Assembly (NCBI GenBank): GCA_039984955.1
Contig: JBDWTN010000005.1
Coordinates: 620,001 to 684,000, forward strand
DNA from: Marinobacter alexandrii
GTDB taxonomy: Bacteria; Bacteroidota; Bacteroidia; Cytophagales; Cyclobacteriaceae
Length of the DNA: 64,000 bases
Direction: 5' to 3'
Every line of letters begins with the position of its first letter. Position 1 is the stretch's first letter. Position numbers and translations under genes: made by a program. The notes beneath the pieces were generated by a model. It was not told the DNA's origin, ran no database searches, and was given only the letters and a program-made list of their open reading frames with translations. This document shows positions 1-8,799 of this stretch, one piece after another.

Positions 1-659
1 TTTGTTGTTTTTTCTCTTACTTCCTCCACTTTAAAGACCTTAATTCCATGTTTTTCGATAAATGAGTCTTCTGGTAATTCTGTATCTCTTAATGCTATAA
101 AGACAATATCTTCTGGATTGAGTTTAGGTCCGTCTAAACCTACGTTTTTCATTTTCTCCCAAAGCATAGATACTTTAGGAGTCAATTCATTCACTGCGTT
201 TTCTTTATTATCGGCCGAAAGACTCATTGCTAATGGCATCCCATGAACATTGCCCGATGGGGTCGTGTATGGAGTATGAAGGTCAGCGTGAGCATCAATC
301 CATACTGCCCCGATACGCTTGGTTGGGTTAGCTTTCTTAATTCCGCTCAATGTACCACCACCTGAAGAATGATCGCCAGCCAAAACAATTGGAAATTTGG
401 TAGACGAGAGCTGAGCGATTGTATCACATACTTTAATCTCCACCTTGTGTATTTCCTCAATATATTTTGCCGTTCTATTCTCTTCTTCTTCAAAAAGCGC
501 TTGATGGTTTCCTAAATCTACAATCTGAGTGGGGTATTTCGAGAAAAAGTTCGAACCAAGCTTGGCACTTGCGAGTTTGATCGCATCGATTCCGAGACTT
601 GCTCCTCTTGTGCCAGCTCCAAATTCCGATCTAACTTCAACGATTTGTATTTTACTCAT
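1..659 (-). CDS. Arginase (ureohydrolase family), 3' end cut by window edge
   Basis: Mn2+-dependent hydrolase that would convert arginine to ornithine and urea. About 219 N-terminal residues are visible; the C-terminus lies left of base 1. Metal-binding motifs are clear: GDHS at residues 95-98 (His97) and DAHADLHTP at 122-130 (Asp122, His124, Asp126). SGNVHG at 135-140 follows the arginase pattern (SGN contacts the substrate alpha-amino group), which favours arginase over agmatinase or formimidoylglutamase. The family is about 300-340 residues, so a third is missing, including the second DxD metal motif. The start ATG (complement of 657-659) precedes a normal N-terminus. It is divergent from arginine decarboxylase at 763, so both arginine-consuming branches leave one intergenic region. 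Confidence in the family is high; substrate is inferred from motifs. Confidence 0.85.
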   Translation of the reverse strand, partial: MSKIQIVEVRSEFGAGTRGASLGIDAIKLASAKLGSNFFSKYPTQIVDLGNHQALFEEEENRTAKYIEEIHKVEIKVCDTIAQLSSTKFPIVLAGDHSSGGGTLSGIKKANPTKRIGAVWIDAHADLHTPYTTPSGNVHGMPLAMSLSADNKENAVNELTPKVSMLWEKMKNVGLDGPKLNPEDIVFIALRDTELPEDSFIEKHGIKVFKVEEVREKTT

Positions 660-676
660 AGGGTTAAAAAGTTGCG

Positions 677-684
677 CAAACTTA
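677..684 (-). promoter_or_regulatory. Putative -7 element of the arginase promoter
   Basis: Read on the minus strand these bases are TAAGTTTG, a full match to the Bacteroidota -7 consensus TAnnTTTG. A weak -33 match (TTTA) lies about 19 bases further upstream. The arginase ATG is 17 bases downstream, giving a very short leader. Pattern match only; no transcript evidence. Confidence 0.4.
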
Positions 685-685
685 C

Positions 686-699
686 GTTTTTATAAAAAC
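686..699. promoter_or_regulatory. 14-bp perfect palindrome between arginase and arginine decarboxylase
   Basis: GTTTTTATAAAAAC is its own reverse complement. It lies between the -33 and -7 candidates of the arginase promoter, and upstream of the divergent decarboxylase gene, so a shared operator is possible. It is very AT-rich, so chance is also plausible. Confidence 0.25.
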
Positions 700-762
700 A
701 CTTTAAACGCTTTTCAGATTTCAAATTTTAATAGATAATTGCAGCGATCTATACCACAGCTA

Positions 763-2148
763 ATGAGAAAATACGCAGATCTAATTGATCAAACTTTCTA
801 TTTCCCCACAAATGAATTCAAGGTGGAAAAAGATAATCTCCATTTTCATGGAGTGAATCTGATGGAAATCATCAAAGAATATGGAACTCCCTTGAAGCTC
901 AGTTATCTGCCCAAGATTGGACAAAATATTAAGTACGCTTACTCCATTTTTGAAAGTGCAATAAAGAAACATAATTATGAAGGAAGCTATACTTATGCAT
1001 ACTGTACCAAAAGTTCGCATTTCAGGTTCGTTGTAGAAGAAGCACTTTCCAATAAAGCGCACATTGAAACCTCATCCGCCTATGATGTTCCAATTGTAAG
1101 GAACATGCACAAGGCTGGCAAGCTTTCCAGGGACCATTTTATAATTTGCAATGGATTTAAGCGTCCATTATATCTGCAGGAAGTCACATGGCTTTTGAAC
1201 GATGGGTTTGAAAATTGTATCCCGATTCTAGATAACCTCAATGAACTCAACTATTACAAAGAGCATGTCGAAAACAATTTTAAGATTGGGATTCGAATTG
1301 CGGCCGATGAAGAACCGAACTTTGCTTTCTATACTTCTCGTCTCGGTATAAGATATAGTGACATCCTACCTTATTACAAGGAAGAAATCAAAGACTCTAA
1401 GGCAAAGCTTAAAATGCTTCATTTCTTTATAAATACTGGCATTAAGGATACCGCGTACTATTGGAGTGAGCTCAGTAGATTCATCTACAAGTACTGTGAA
1501 CTTAAAAAAATATGCCCAGAGTTGGACACGATAGATATCGGTGGCGGATTTCCTATTAAAAATTCACTACATTTTGAATATGACTATCAGTACATGGCTG
1601 AACAGATCATTGAAAACATTCAATGGATTTGCAAAAAGAATCATGTTCCAGTGCCCAATATCTTTACTGAATTTGGAAGCTTTACTGTTGGCGAAAGTGG
1701 TGCCACCATCTATTCAATTCTTGATCAAAAACTTCAAAATGACAAAGAACTCTGGTATATGATGGATGGTTCTTTCATTACCCACATGCCAGATGTTTGG
1801 GGCCTGAATGAGAAGTTCATTATGTTACCCGTGAATCATTGGAAGAGTCCATATCATAAAGTAAACCTTGGGGGACTAACTTGTGATAGTATGGATTATT
1901 ATGATGCGGAAGCACATATTGGTGAGGTTTTCTTACCTCAGTATGATGATAAGGAAACACTGTATTTTGGATTTTTTCACACAGGCGCTTATCAAGAATC
2001 ACTGGGTGGTTATGGAGGCATCCAACATTGCTTAATACCCGCTCCAAAGCATATAATCATTGATAAAGATGAAAATGGCAAAGTATCTCATGAGTTATTT
2101 GCCCCCGAGCAACAAAGCGAAGCTATGATGAAGATTTTGGGCTATTAA
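763..2148 (+). CDS. Arginine decarboxylase, Bacteroidota short type (PLP fold III)
   Basis: PLP-dependent decarboxylase converting arginine to agmatine, first step of the agmatine route to polyamines. 461 residues from ATG 763; an upstream in-frame TTG at 739 would add eight residues, but the ATG gives the usual N-terminus. The PLP-binding lysine is in YAYCTKSSH (Lys83). The phosphate-binding glycine motif DIGGGFP is near residue 260, and the cysteine/aspartate motif CDSMDYY that completes the neighbouring subunit's active site is near residue 370. It is shorter than enterobacterial SpeA (about 650 residues) and resembles the compact version common in Bacteroidota. It is divergent from arginase, as expected for arginine and polyamine metabolism. 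Lysine or diaminopimelate as substrate cannot be excluded from sequence alone. Confidence 0.85.
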   Translation: MRKYADLIDQTFYFPTNEFKVEKDNLHFHGVNLMEIIKEYGTPLKLSYLPKIGQNIKYAYSIFESAIKKHNYEGSYTYAYCTKSSHFRFVVEEALSNKAHIETSSAYDVPIVRNMHKAGKLSRDHFIICNGFKRPLYLQEVTWLLNDGFENCIPILDNLNELNYYKEHVENNFKIGIRIAADEEPNFAFYTSRLGIRYSDILPYYKEEIKDSKAKLKMLHFFINTGIKDTAYYWSELSRFIYKYCELKKICPELDTIDIGGGFPIKNSLHFEYDYQYMAEQIIENIQWICKKNHVPVPNIFTEFGSFTVGESGATIYSILDQKLQNDKELWYMMDGSFITHMPDVWGLNEKFIMLPVNHWKSPYHKVNLGGLTCDSMDYYDAEAHIGEVFLPQYDDKETLYFGFFHTGAYQESLGGYGGIQHCLIPAPKHIIIDKDENGKVSHELFAPEQQSEAMMKILGY

Positions 2149-2203
2149 CATTATTTAATTCAATCAAAACTGATAAATCATATACACGTTTATCAATTCG
2201 AAC

Positions 2204-2211
2204 TATTTTTG
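2204..2211 (+). promoter_or_regulatory. Putative -7 element upstream of the glycosyltransferase
   Basis: TATTTTTG matches the Bacteroidota -7 consensus TAnnTTTG and sits 31 bases before ATG 2243. I see no convincing -33 TTTG at the expected distance, so this is a partial promoter match. Confidence 0.3.
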
Positions 2212-2242
2212 AATTTAAACGCTAATTTCAGGGAGAGCCCTA

Positions 2243-2977
2243 ATGAAAAAAAACTTAGTTGTCATACCAACCTATAATGAATGCGAAAATATTCAGGATA
2301 TCATCATGGTAACAAGAATGCTTAACCCTGCATTCGATATTTTGGTTGTGGATGACGGGTCTCCTGATGGTACAGCCGACATTGTGAAGGAAGAAATGGA
2401 GAAGACTCCTAATCGTATTTTTCTAATTGAGCGAGAAGGAAAACTAGGACTAGGTACCGCATATATCACAGGTTTCAAATGGGCATTGGAAAAAGGTTAT
2501 GATTTCATTTGCGAAATGGACGCAGATTTTTCTCATGATCCTAATGATTTGATCAAGCTTCAGAAAGCTTGTGAGGAAGGAGCAGATGTTGCCATAGGAA
2601 GTAGGTATGTTACCGGAGTTAACGTTGTTAACTGGCCTATGGGTAGAGTATTGATGAGCTACTTTGCCAGTTTTTATGTACGCATAATTACGGGGATGCC
2701 TTTCAGAGACAGTACTGCTGGATTCAAGTGTTACAATAGGCGCGTTTTTGAAAAGTTGAATTTGGATAAAATCCATTTTATTGGCTATGCTTTCCAGATT
2801 GAGATGAAATTTAATGCATGGAAACATGGATACAAGATTGTAGAGGTTCCAATCATTTTTACAGATCGTACCAAAGGAGTCTCTAAAATGTCGAAAGGTA
2901 TTTTTAAAGAAGCTATTTTTGGGGTTCTCCAAATGAAGATTAAGAGCCTATTCAAAAAATATGAGCCAGCTACTTAG
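2243..2977 (+). CDS. Polyprenol-phosphate mannosyl/glucosyltransferase (GT2, DPM1-like)
   Basis: Cytosolic GT2 enzyme that moves a sugar from a nucleotide sugar to a polyprenyl phosphate at the membrane, making a lipid-linked donor for envelope glycans or protein glycosylation. 244 residues, the length of soluble DPM1-like enzymes; no C-terminal membrane anchors. Motifs in order: VVIPTYNECENI (nucleotide binding, residues 5-17), VDDGSPDGTAD (about 35-46), EMDADFSHDPND with the DAD metal site (about 88-100), and SRYVTG (about 118). The final part (residues 180-230) has the acceptor-side pattern EVPIIFTDRTKGVSKMS. It converges with the permease at 2974 and overlaps its stop codon by four bases. 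Whether the sugar is mannose or glucose is not visible. Confidence 0.85.
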   Translation: MKKNLVVIPTYNECENIQDIIMVTRMLNPAFDILVVDDGSPDGTADIVKEEMEKTPNRIFLIEREGKLGLGTAYITGFKWALEKGYDFICEMDADFSHDPNDLIKLQKACEEGADVAIGSRYVTGVNVVNWPMGRVLMSYFASFYVRIITGMPFRDSTAGFKCYNRRVFEKLNLDKIHFIGYAFQIEMKFNAWKHGYKIVEVPIIFTDRTKGVSKMSKGIFKEAIFGVLQMKIKSLFKKYEPAT

Positions 2978-4191
2978 TCGAATCTAATTGCTTTCACAGG
3001 TTTTACTCGAGAGATAATTGCTACAGGGATAAGTAGTGTCAATCCAATCAAAACCAGAACCAAAATATTCAATCCAATAATTGTTAGAACATCTATTTCA
3101 ATAGGTACATGACTCATATAATAGTTGGCAGCATCCAAAGGAATAATCCTAAAATATTGTTGAATTAGGCCGAGTGATAGTCCAATTACATTTCCCCATA
3201 AAAGACCTTTTACAATTAATTGGAGGCCATTGAAAACAAAAATTCTCCTAATAGTTTCATTAGATGCACCAAGTGATTTTAATACACCAATCATTTGTGT
3301 TTTTTCCATGATTAGGATCAATAAAATGGAGATAATGCTAGTTCCTGAAACGAATAGCACGATTGTTAAGAGAATCACAACATTGCGATTCAATAGATTC
3401 AACCATTCAAAAATTTGAACATAGCGATCTGTTACTTTATCCACGTAAAGGTCTATTCCTAGCGAATTAAAGAGATCATTCCAAGCTTGATCCAATTTAT
3501 CCGTATCAGAAATAAATACTTCTATTCCCCCTGCCAATGTATCTGGCCAATTGTTTATTCTGCGAATAAGATCTAAATCCGCCAATATGATTTTCTCATC
3601 AAACTCCTCCAAACCTGTCTCATAAATTCCAGTGACCAGAAGTCGTCTAAAACGAGGTGGATTCTGAACAAAATATATAAGCACCTCATCATCTACTTTT
3701 AATTCAAGATAATTTGCGACTCGGTTGCTGAGCGCAACTTCTGTAGAATACGATTCACCTGATAAATCAGGAAATCTACCCGCAATCATATGCTTATTAA
3801 AATCCGTTGTATCAAAAGAGTGATCAACTCCCTTAATGATCACCCCTTGCACCTCTTCCTCCGTTCTCAGCAATCCAGCCTTCATTGCATAAGGCTGAAC
3901 TCTTTCTGTCAAAGGATATGATTTTAAATCTTCTAATAGTTGATCATTAACAGTTATCGTTGTTTCTTCAAATGAGGTTGACAATGTGTATTTGTTAACA
4001 ATTAAATGCCCACTAAAACTGTAAATCTTATCTGTAATCTCTCTTTTAAAACCAAAAAGCACCATAAAAGCTAGTATCAACACAGCCAAACCCAATCCAA
4101 TACTCACTACTGCAATGCGATTGATAGTGCTGGAAAAAGAACCTGTGGATTCCTTTGCAATACGTTTTGATATAAAAAATGGAAGATTCAT
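2974..4191 (-). CDS. LolC/LolE-type ABC transporter permease (FtsX domain)
   Basis: Inner-membrane permease of the family that releases lipoproteins to the outer-membrane pathway, powered by a separate LolD-type ATPase, which is not adjacent here. One transmembrane segment lies at about residues 15-45, then a large periplasmic domain (about 50-260), then three C-terminal transmembrane segments in an FtsX domain (KSLGASNETIRRIFVFNG is the typical coupling loop). I start at ATG 4191 (MNLPFFISKR, the usual N-terminus, 405 residues) rather than the in-frame TTG at 4218. It is divergent from the lipoprotein at 4251. FtsX-family permeases also serve other substrates, so LolC/E is the best but not the only reading. 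Confidence 0.8.
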   Translation of the reverse strand: MNLPFFISKRIAKESTGSFSSTINRIAVVSIGLGLAVLILAFMVLFGFKREITDKIYSFSGHLIVNKYTLSTSFEETTITVNDQLLEDLKSYPLTERVQPYAMKAGLLRTEEEVQGVIIKGVDHSFDTTDFNKHMIAGRFPDLSGESYSTEVALSNRVANYLELKVDDEVLIYFVQNPPRFRRLLVTGIYETGLEEFDEKIILADLDLIRRINNWPDTLAGGIEVFISDTDKLDQAWNDLFNSLGIDLYVDKVTDRYVQIFEWLNLLNRNVVILLTIVLFVSGTSIISILLILIMEKTQMIGVLKSLGASNETIRRIFVFNGLQLIVKGLLWGNVIGLSLGLIQQYFRIIPLDAANYYMSHVPIEIDVLTIIGLNILVLVLIGLTLLIPVAIISRVKPVKAIRFD

Positions 4192-4250
4192 TGTCTTGAT
4201 GCAAAATAGGGTTTTCAATCCTGTAAGAACAAGTTAACTTGGTGATTTAT

Positions 4251-5396
4251 ATGTGGAAGCTCATTTATATTTCAACCCTGCTCTTTCTCAGTTGCTCAAA
4301 TGAGCAACAGGAAGATAGCACCGAAATTCAGGTTGGTGCTCAAAAAATCCAACAATACATTCCATTGCTGGAGAATAAGAAGGTAGGTCTAACGGTAAAT
4401 CACAGTTCTGTTGTTCAAGGCACACACTTAACTGACACATTGATGTCTTCGGGCATTGATGTAGTTAAAGTATTTACTCCGGAACATGGTTTTTCTGGAA
4501 GTTTGAGCGATGGCTTGGAAGTCAACTACGATAATTCAAACTCAGCCTTTCAATTGATTTCACTATATGGAAAAAATAAAAAGCCAACACGCGAACAAGT
4601 TGCTGACCTGGATGTGATGGTTTTTGATATGCAAGATGTTGGTGCTCGTTTTTACACCTACATCAGCACCATGCACTATGTCATGGAAGCATGTGCCGAA
4701 AATAGGATTCCAATGATTATTTTAGATCGCCCCAATCCAAATGGAAGTTATGTTGATGGGCCTGTTTTGGATACCGCCTTTCAGTCTTTTGTTGGAATGC
4801 ACCCAATACCAATTGTGCATGGCATGACCGTTGGAGAATTGGCCATGATGATAAATGAAGAAGGTTGGCTGAAGAATGGAGTAAAAGTGGATCTTCGAAT
4901 TATCAAAGTGGAGAAATGGGATCATTCCATACCATATTCCCTCCCTATAAAACCATCACCAAATCTTCCCGATGATTTAAGCATTTCTCTGTACCCTAGT
5001 CTTTGCCTATTCGAAGGAACCATCATGTCTGTTGGCAGAGGTACAGATTATGCCTTTCAACAAATCGGTCATCCGGAATATCCTGATACGACAAATTCCT
5101 TTACTCCAATTTCACGTGAAGGAGCAAAATGGCCCCCATATGAAGATCAGATATGTTATAGCGAATCCTGGATAGGTCAAAAACCAAGGTATTCTTTCTC
5201 GTTAAAGCCATTAATTGAAGCCTACCAATTAATGAATCGCTCTGACTTTTTTAATGATTATTTTAAAAGACTTGCAGGGACAAATCAGCTACAAAAGCAA
5301 ATCGAATCTGGCATGAGTGAAGAAGAAATACGTCAATCCTGGAAGGCTGAGATAGATCAATTCAAAGGAAAACGAGCTAAATACTTACTTTATTAA
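4251..5396 (+). CDS. DUF1343 lipoprotein, NamZ-like exo-beta-N-acetylmuramidase (GH171)
   Basis: The DUF1343 family includes NamZ, an exo-acting glycosidase that removes terminal N-acetylmuramic acid from peptidoglycan fragments; the role here is inferred from the family. 381 residues from ATG 4251; the upstream in-frame TTG (4239) is less likely. The N-terminus is a lipoprotein signal with lipobox LFLSC. Family motifs are NHSS (near residue 50), TPEHGFSG (near 80), DMQDVGARFYTY (near 128), ILDRPNPNG (about 157) and PIVHGMTVGELA (near 190). It heads a + strand run with 10-25 base gaps (DoxX-like, glutaminase, pirin, VOC), which may be one transcript. A role in muropeptide recycling fits, but the other genes of that route are not here. 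Confidence 0.8.
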   Translation: MWKLIYISTLLFLSCSNEQQEDSTEIQVGAQKIQQYIPLLENKKVGLTVNHSSVVQGTHLTDTLMSSGIDVVKVFTPEHGFSGSLSDGLEVNYDNSNSAFQLISLYGKNKKPTREQVADLDVMVFDMQDVGARFYTYISTMHYVMEACAENRIPMIILDRPNPNGSYVDGPVLDTAFQSFVGMHPIPIVHGMTVGELAMMINEEGWLKNGVKVDLRIIKVEKWDHSIPYSLPIKPSPNLPDDLSISLYPSLCLFEGTIMSVGRGTDYAFQQIGHPEYPDTTNSFTPISREGAKWPPYEDQICYSESWIGQKPRYSFSLKPLIEAYQLMNRSDFFNDYFKRLAGTNQLQKQIESGMSEEEIRQSWKAEIDQFKGKRAKYLLY

Positions 5397-5406
5397 CTTA
5401 ACAATA

Positions 5407-5769
5407 ATGGAAAAAAGAAATAAAATCATTTACTGGATAGCTACCGGACTATTAAGTCTTCTTATGGTGTTGTCCTCATCAATGTACTTCTTTAATACAG
5501 ATCAAGTTGCCGAGATTTTTGTTGCACTGGGGTACAATGAACGCATTGTTATTCCCCTGGCCATTCTCAAAATCTTAGGAGTAGCTACAATCATCACAAA
5601 CCTTTCGAAAACGCTAAAAGAGTGGGCATACTTTGGCTTTTTGTTAGACTTTATCCTGGCATTGGAAGGACACTTATCAGCTAACGATGGAGGTCACTAT
5701 ACTGCAATTGCTGCAATTGCGCTTTGGATCATCTCATACACCTACAACAAAAAAGTATACATCGACTGA
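5407..5769 (+). CDS. DoxX-like family membrane protein
   Basis: 120 residues with four predicted membrane-spanning stretches (about 9-28, 47-63, 70-86 and 95-113), matching the small four-helix DoxX-like family. The loop pattern around LGYNERIVIPLAILKILG is typical of its second helix. The family's biochemical role is mostly unknown; some members interact with oxidative-stress or quinone proteins. It is 10 bases after the NamZ-like gene and 24 bases before the glutaminase, so probably co-transcribed. Confidence 0.75.
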   Translation: MEKRNKIIYWIATGLLSLLMVLSSSMYFFNTDQVAEIFVALGYNERIVIPLAILKILGVATIITNLSKTLKEWAYFGFLLDFILALEGHLSANDGGHYTAIAAIALWIISYTYNKKVYID

Positions 5770-5793
5770 TCGAAACATCGGCCCTATCAAAAA

Positions 5794-6708
5794 ATGGACT
5801 ACCAAGGTATTTTAAACGAAATCAAGGTGAATGTAGACTGCACCAAATTGCCAGGTGAAGTAGCCTCATACATTCCAGAATTAGCGAAAATTTCTCCTGA
5901 TAAGTTCGGCATGCATCTATACAGCGTTATTGGCGAGGAGTTTTGTTTCGGAGAGTCACAAGAGCGGTTTTCCATTCAAAGTATTTCGAAAGTCTTATCA
6001 TTATCACTCGCTTTGCTATATGAAGGTGAGAACGTCTGGAAGCGTGTAGGTGTAGAGCCCAGTGGAGATCCGTTTAACTCACTGGTTCAGCTGGAGTATG
6101 AAAATGGTATTCCAAGAAACCCCCTAATCAATTCAGGAGCTTTAGTTATTTGTGATATCCTCGTCTCACATTTAGAAAATCCCAAAGCTGAATACCTCCA
6201 ATTTGTAAGAAAAATTGCCCAAAATGATCAAATTGATTTTGACGAAAAGGTAGCTGAATCGGAAAAAGCAGAAGGGCATCACAATCGTGCCATGATCAAC
6301 CTCATAAAAGCGTACGGAAACATTAAAAATGATGTGGAAGAGGTTTTAGATTTCTACTTCTATACATGTTCTGTGCAGATGTCCTGTAAAGAGCTAGCTA
6401 GAACCTTCGTATTATATGCTAATCATGGGTGCCTAATAGAGACTGGTGAGCAAATTTTAAGCGTGAAACGCACAAAGAGAATCAATGCTTTGATGCAAAC
6501 CTGTGGGTTTTACGACGAAGCTGGAGAATTTTCTTTTAGAGTAGGACTTCCTGGTAAAAGTGGTGTCGGTGGTGGTATTGTCGCAGTATATCCCAATATG
6601 TACTCGGTCGCGGTATGGAGTCCAAAATTGAATGAAAAAGGGAACTCTACGGCTGGAATGCTCGCTTTAGAATTACTCACTAACATTACAGGATCATCCA
6701 TTTTCTAA
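5794..6708 (+). CDS. glsA: Glutaminase A
   Basis: Hydrolyses glutamine to glutamate and ammonia in the cytoplasm. 304 residues, the standard length of the bacterial serine-dependent glutaminase family (beta-lactamase fold). The catalytic SxxK motif is SISK at residues 63-66. NPLINSGAL (Asn near 113) supplies substrate-binding residues, YFYTCSVQMSC holds the conserved tyrosine, and GLPGKSGVGGGI near residue 250 is the C-terminal active-site motif. All key residues are present, so it should be active. It sits between the DoxX-like and pirin genes with short gaps. Confidence 0.9.
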   Translation: MDYQGILNEIKVNVDCTKLPGEVASYIPELAKISPDKFGMHLYSVIGEEFCFGESQERFSIQSISKVLSLSLALLYEGENVWKRVGVEPSGDPFNSLVQLEYENGIPRNPLINSGALVICDILVSHLENPKAEYLQFVRKIAQNDQIDFDEKVAESEKAEGHHNRAMINLIKAYGNIKNDVEEVLDFYFYTCSVQMSCKELARTFVLYANHGCLIETGEQILSVKRTKRINALMQTCGFYDEAGEFSFRVGLPGKSGVGGGIVAVYPNMYSVAVWSPKLNEKGNSTAGMLALELLTNITGSSIF

Positions 6709-6721
6709 CTTTATAATTAGT

Positions 6722-7618
6722 ATGTCAAACACGGACCTAATCATCGAAGAAAGAAGCAGAGATATCGGCGATTTTCTGGTTGGCCGATTAATTCCATTTA
6801 GAAAGAAAAGAATGGTAGGTCCATTCATTTTTATCGACCATATGGGTCCGAGTACTGTTGGGCCAGGTTCATATTTAGACATTGATCAACATCCACACAT
6901 TGGACTTTCCACATTGACCTATCTATTCGAAGGTGAAATTCAACATAAAGACAGTATAGGATCAAATCAACATATTATGCCTGGATCAGTCAACTGGATG
7001 ACAGCAGGTAAAGGTGTTACTCACACAGAAAGAACGCCACAACCCTTAAGGGATGGTCGGTCTTTCATCATGCATGGATATCAAATATGGGTGGCACTAC
7101 CAAAGCATCTTGAAGACATAGAACCCTCATTTCATCACATGGATGGTTCTGAATTACCTACCTGGTCAGATAAGGGAGCAAAATTCAAACTGGTTGCAGG
7201 TAAAGGATTCGGGAGGGAGTCGCCTCTTCCCGTTCATTCTGAATTGTTCATGATAGAAATTGAGACTGACGGTGATTATGAGCTTGATATTCAAGGTCAC
7301 TTAAAAGGAGAGATTGGTATCTGCATTGTGAAAGGAGGAATAACAGCCTGCAATCAAAAGATATCGAAAGGAAATATGCTTGTTTCCAAAACCGATGATG
7401 CCTGCCAATTAAAGGTTGACACAAAATCAAGAATTCTTCTCTTTGGTGGAGAGGCTTTCCCTGAGGAACGGCATATTTTCTGGAATTTTGTATCTTCAGA
7501 TAAAGAGAAAATCGAGAAAGCAAAGGAAAGTTGGAAGGATAAGAAGTTTGCTAAAGTAGATAATGATGATAGTTATATTCCACTACCTGAAATAAACAAA
7601 AACATTAAACAAAAATAA
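6722..7618 (+). CDS. Pirin family protein
   Basis: Bicupin iron protein; family members include quercetin dioxygenase-like enzymes and redox-responsive regulators. 298 residues. The four metal ligands of the N-terminal cupin are visible: HPH at residues 57-59 (His57, His59) and HTE at 101-103 (His101, Glu103). TYLFEGEIQHKDS and MTAGKGVTH are the flanking family signatures. The C-terminal cupin (about 170-260) lacks an obvious metal site, as usual. It starts 13 bases after glsA and ends 2 bases before the VOC gene, consistent with one operon. The substrate is unknown. Confidence 0.85.
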   Translation: MSNTDLIIEERSRDIGDFLVGRLIPFRKKRMVGPFIFIDHMGPSTVGPGSYLDIDQHPHIGLSTLTYLFEGEIQHKDSIGSNQHIMPGSVNWMTAGKGVTHTERTPQPLRDGRSFIMHGYQIWVALPKHLEDIEPSFHHMDGSELPTWSDKGAKFKLVAGKGFGRESPLPVHSELFMIEIETDGDYELDIQGHLKGEIGICIVKGGITACNQKISKGNMLVSKTDDACQLKVDTKSRILLFGGEAFPEERHIFWNFVSSDKEKIEKAKESWKDKKFAKVDNDDSYIPLPEINKNIKQK

Positions 7619-7620
7619 TC

Positions 7621-7986
7621 ATGAGAGCTAATTGGTTTGAACTACCTGTAAATGATATAGAAAGAGCGAAGAAGTTTTATGAAGCTATTTTTAGTATTCA
7701 AATGGCTGATAATCTAGAAATGGGAACTTCTGTTATGTCTTTCTTCCCGTTTGAAGCAGAACAACAAGGTGCTACTGGCACATTGATTAAACAAGAGAGT
7801 TATATCCCATCGCATGAAGGTACTATGGTCTACTTTTCGGTAGATGAGATAAATGACGTAACTCCTTTGATCGAATCCGCTGGCGGAAAAATAATTAATG
7901 AAAAATTTAGCATTGGTGAGCATGGTTCTGTTGCTCATTTTGAAGACTCTGAAGGAAACAGAGTGGCATTACATCAAGATGCGTGA
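7621..7986 (+). CDS. VOC (glyoxalase/bleomycin-resistance fold) protein
   Basis: 121 residues, one full vicinal-oxygen-chelate unit of two beta-alpha-beta-beta-beta modules. It opens with the family start NWFELPVNDIERAKKFYEAIF and ends with HFEDSEGNRVALHQ, where the glutamate before GNR is a usual metal ligand. It resembles the small YdcJ/PhnB-like members, which are often annotated only as VOC proteins. No specific substrate can be assigned. It follows the pirin gene by 2 bases, so it is the last clear member of the run from 4251. Confidence 0.8.
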   Translation: MRANWFELPVNDIERAKKFYEAIFSIQMADNLEMGTSVMSFFPFEAEQQGATGTLIKQESYIPSHEGTMVYFSVDEINDVTPLIESAGGKIINEKFSIGEHGSVAHFEDSEGNRVALHQDA

Positions 7987-8031
7987 ACGAATCATTAGAT
8001 AAAACACTTAATAGACTTTAAAGCAAAATGT

Positions 8032-8709
8032 ATGTCACAAGACCCTACTGAAAACATTGTAGAAACACTACTCACAAAATCAACGGTTAAGCAACAAACC
8101 TATCGGAATGTATGTACAGCTTTTAAGCAGCTTTTAGAGGAAGCTCATCTTTTGGTAGATGTACTTAGTGCTAAGACTACAGAGCGGGATCAAGACATTA
8201 AACTAAGAGTAGAGTCAATTAATGATCAAGAATTTCATATTCAAGTAGCTGGAGATTTATTGGTGTTTGTTCTTCATACAAACGTTATCACCTTATCTGA
8301 TGACTATGATTACAGTAAATCTGAATACGTACTTGAGAAGCCTTTGAGAAAGTATTTAGGCCAAATCAACATCTATAATTTCATGTCAGATTCTTTCGAG
8401 TTTAATCGACTCAATGATCCAGGGTACTTACTTGCTCGTTTACTTATCAACCATGAAAATCATTTTATAGCAGAAGGTGACAGACAGGTAGGGTTTATGT
8501 TCAAATCTGCTTCCAGTAAGCCACTCGAAAAAGTAGACCTAAACATCTTAATCAAGATAATCATTACTCAGGCTGCCGAAAACGATTTGATGGCCCCTCC
8601 TTTTCCGAAGATTAGACATATTTCTGTTAGAGAAAAAATGGAGAAAACTCAATCGCTAGGTGGTGGTAACAAGATTGGGTTTCAAATGAGCTACCAAAAT
8701 GGACAATAG
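8032..8709 (+). CDS. Hypothetical protein
   Basis: 225 residues, no signal peptide, no membrane segment and no motif I recognise. The N-terminal 60 residues look helical (TVKQQTYRNVCTAFKQLLEE), followed by a mixed alpha/beta part with FHIQVAGDLLVFVLHTNV, and a basic C-terminal tail ending in SLGGGNKIGFQMSYQ. It is 45 bases downstream of the VOC gene on the same strand. Codon use looks like its neighbours. It is probably a cytoplasmic conserved Bacteroidota protein; I assign no function. Confidence 0.6.
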   Translation: MSQDPTENIVETLLTKSTVKQQTYRNVCTAFKQLLEEAHLLVDVLSAKTTERDQDIKLRVESINDQEFHIQVAGDLLVFVLHTNVITLSDDYDYSKSEYVLEKPLRKYLGQINIYNFMSDSFEFNRLNDPGYLLARLLINHENHFIAEGDRQVGFMFKSASSKPLEKVDLNILIKIIITQAAENDLMAPPFPKIRHISVREKMEKTQSLGGGNKIGFQMSYQNGQ

Positions 8710-8799
8710 TCTATCAATAAGTCTATCTAAATGGTGTTAATAAGTTGTTAACGATTAGTTATTTACAAACATGGTTCAAGTCAAATCGTAGAAGATACG

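Noticed and set aside
529-738. Open frame of 69 codons on the + strand
   Set aside because: It runs antisense to the arginase, whose motifs are clear; its translation has no recognisable feature.
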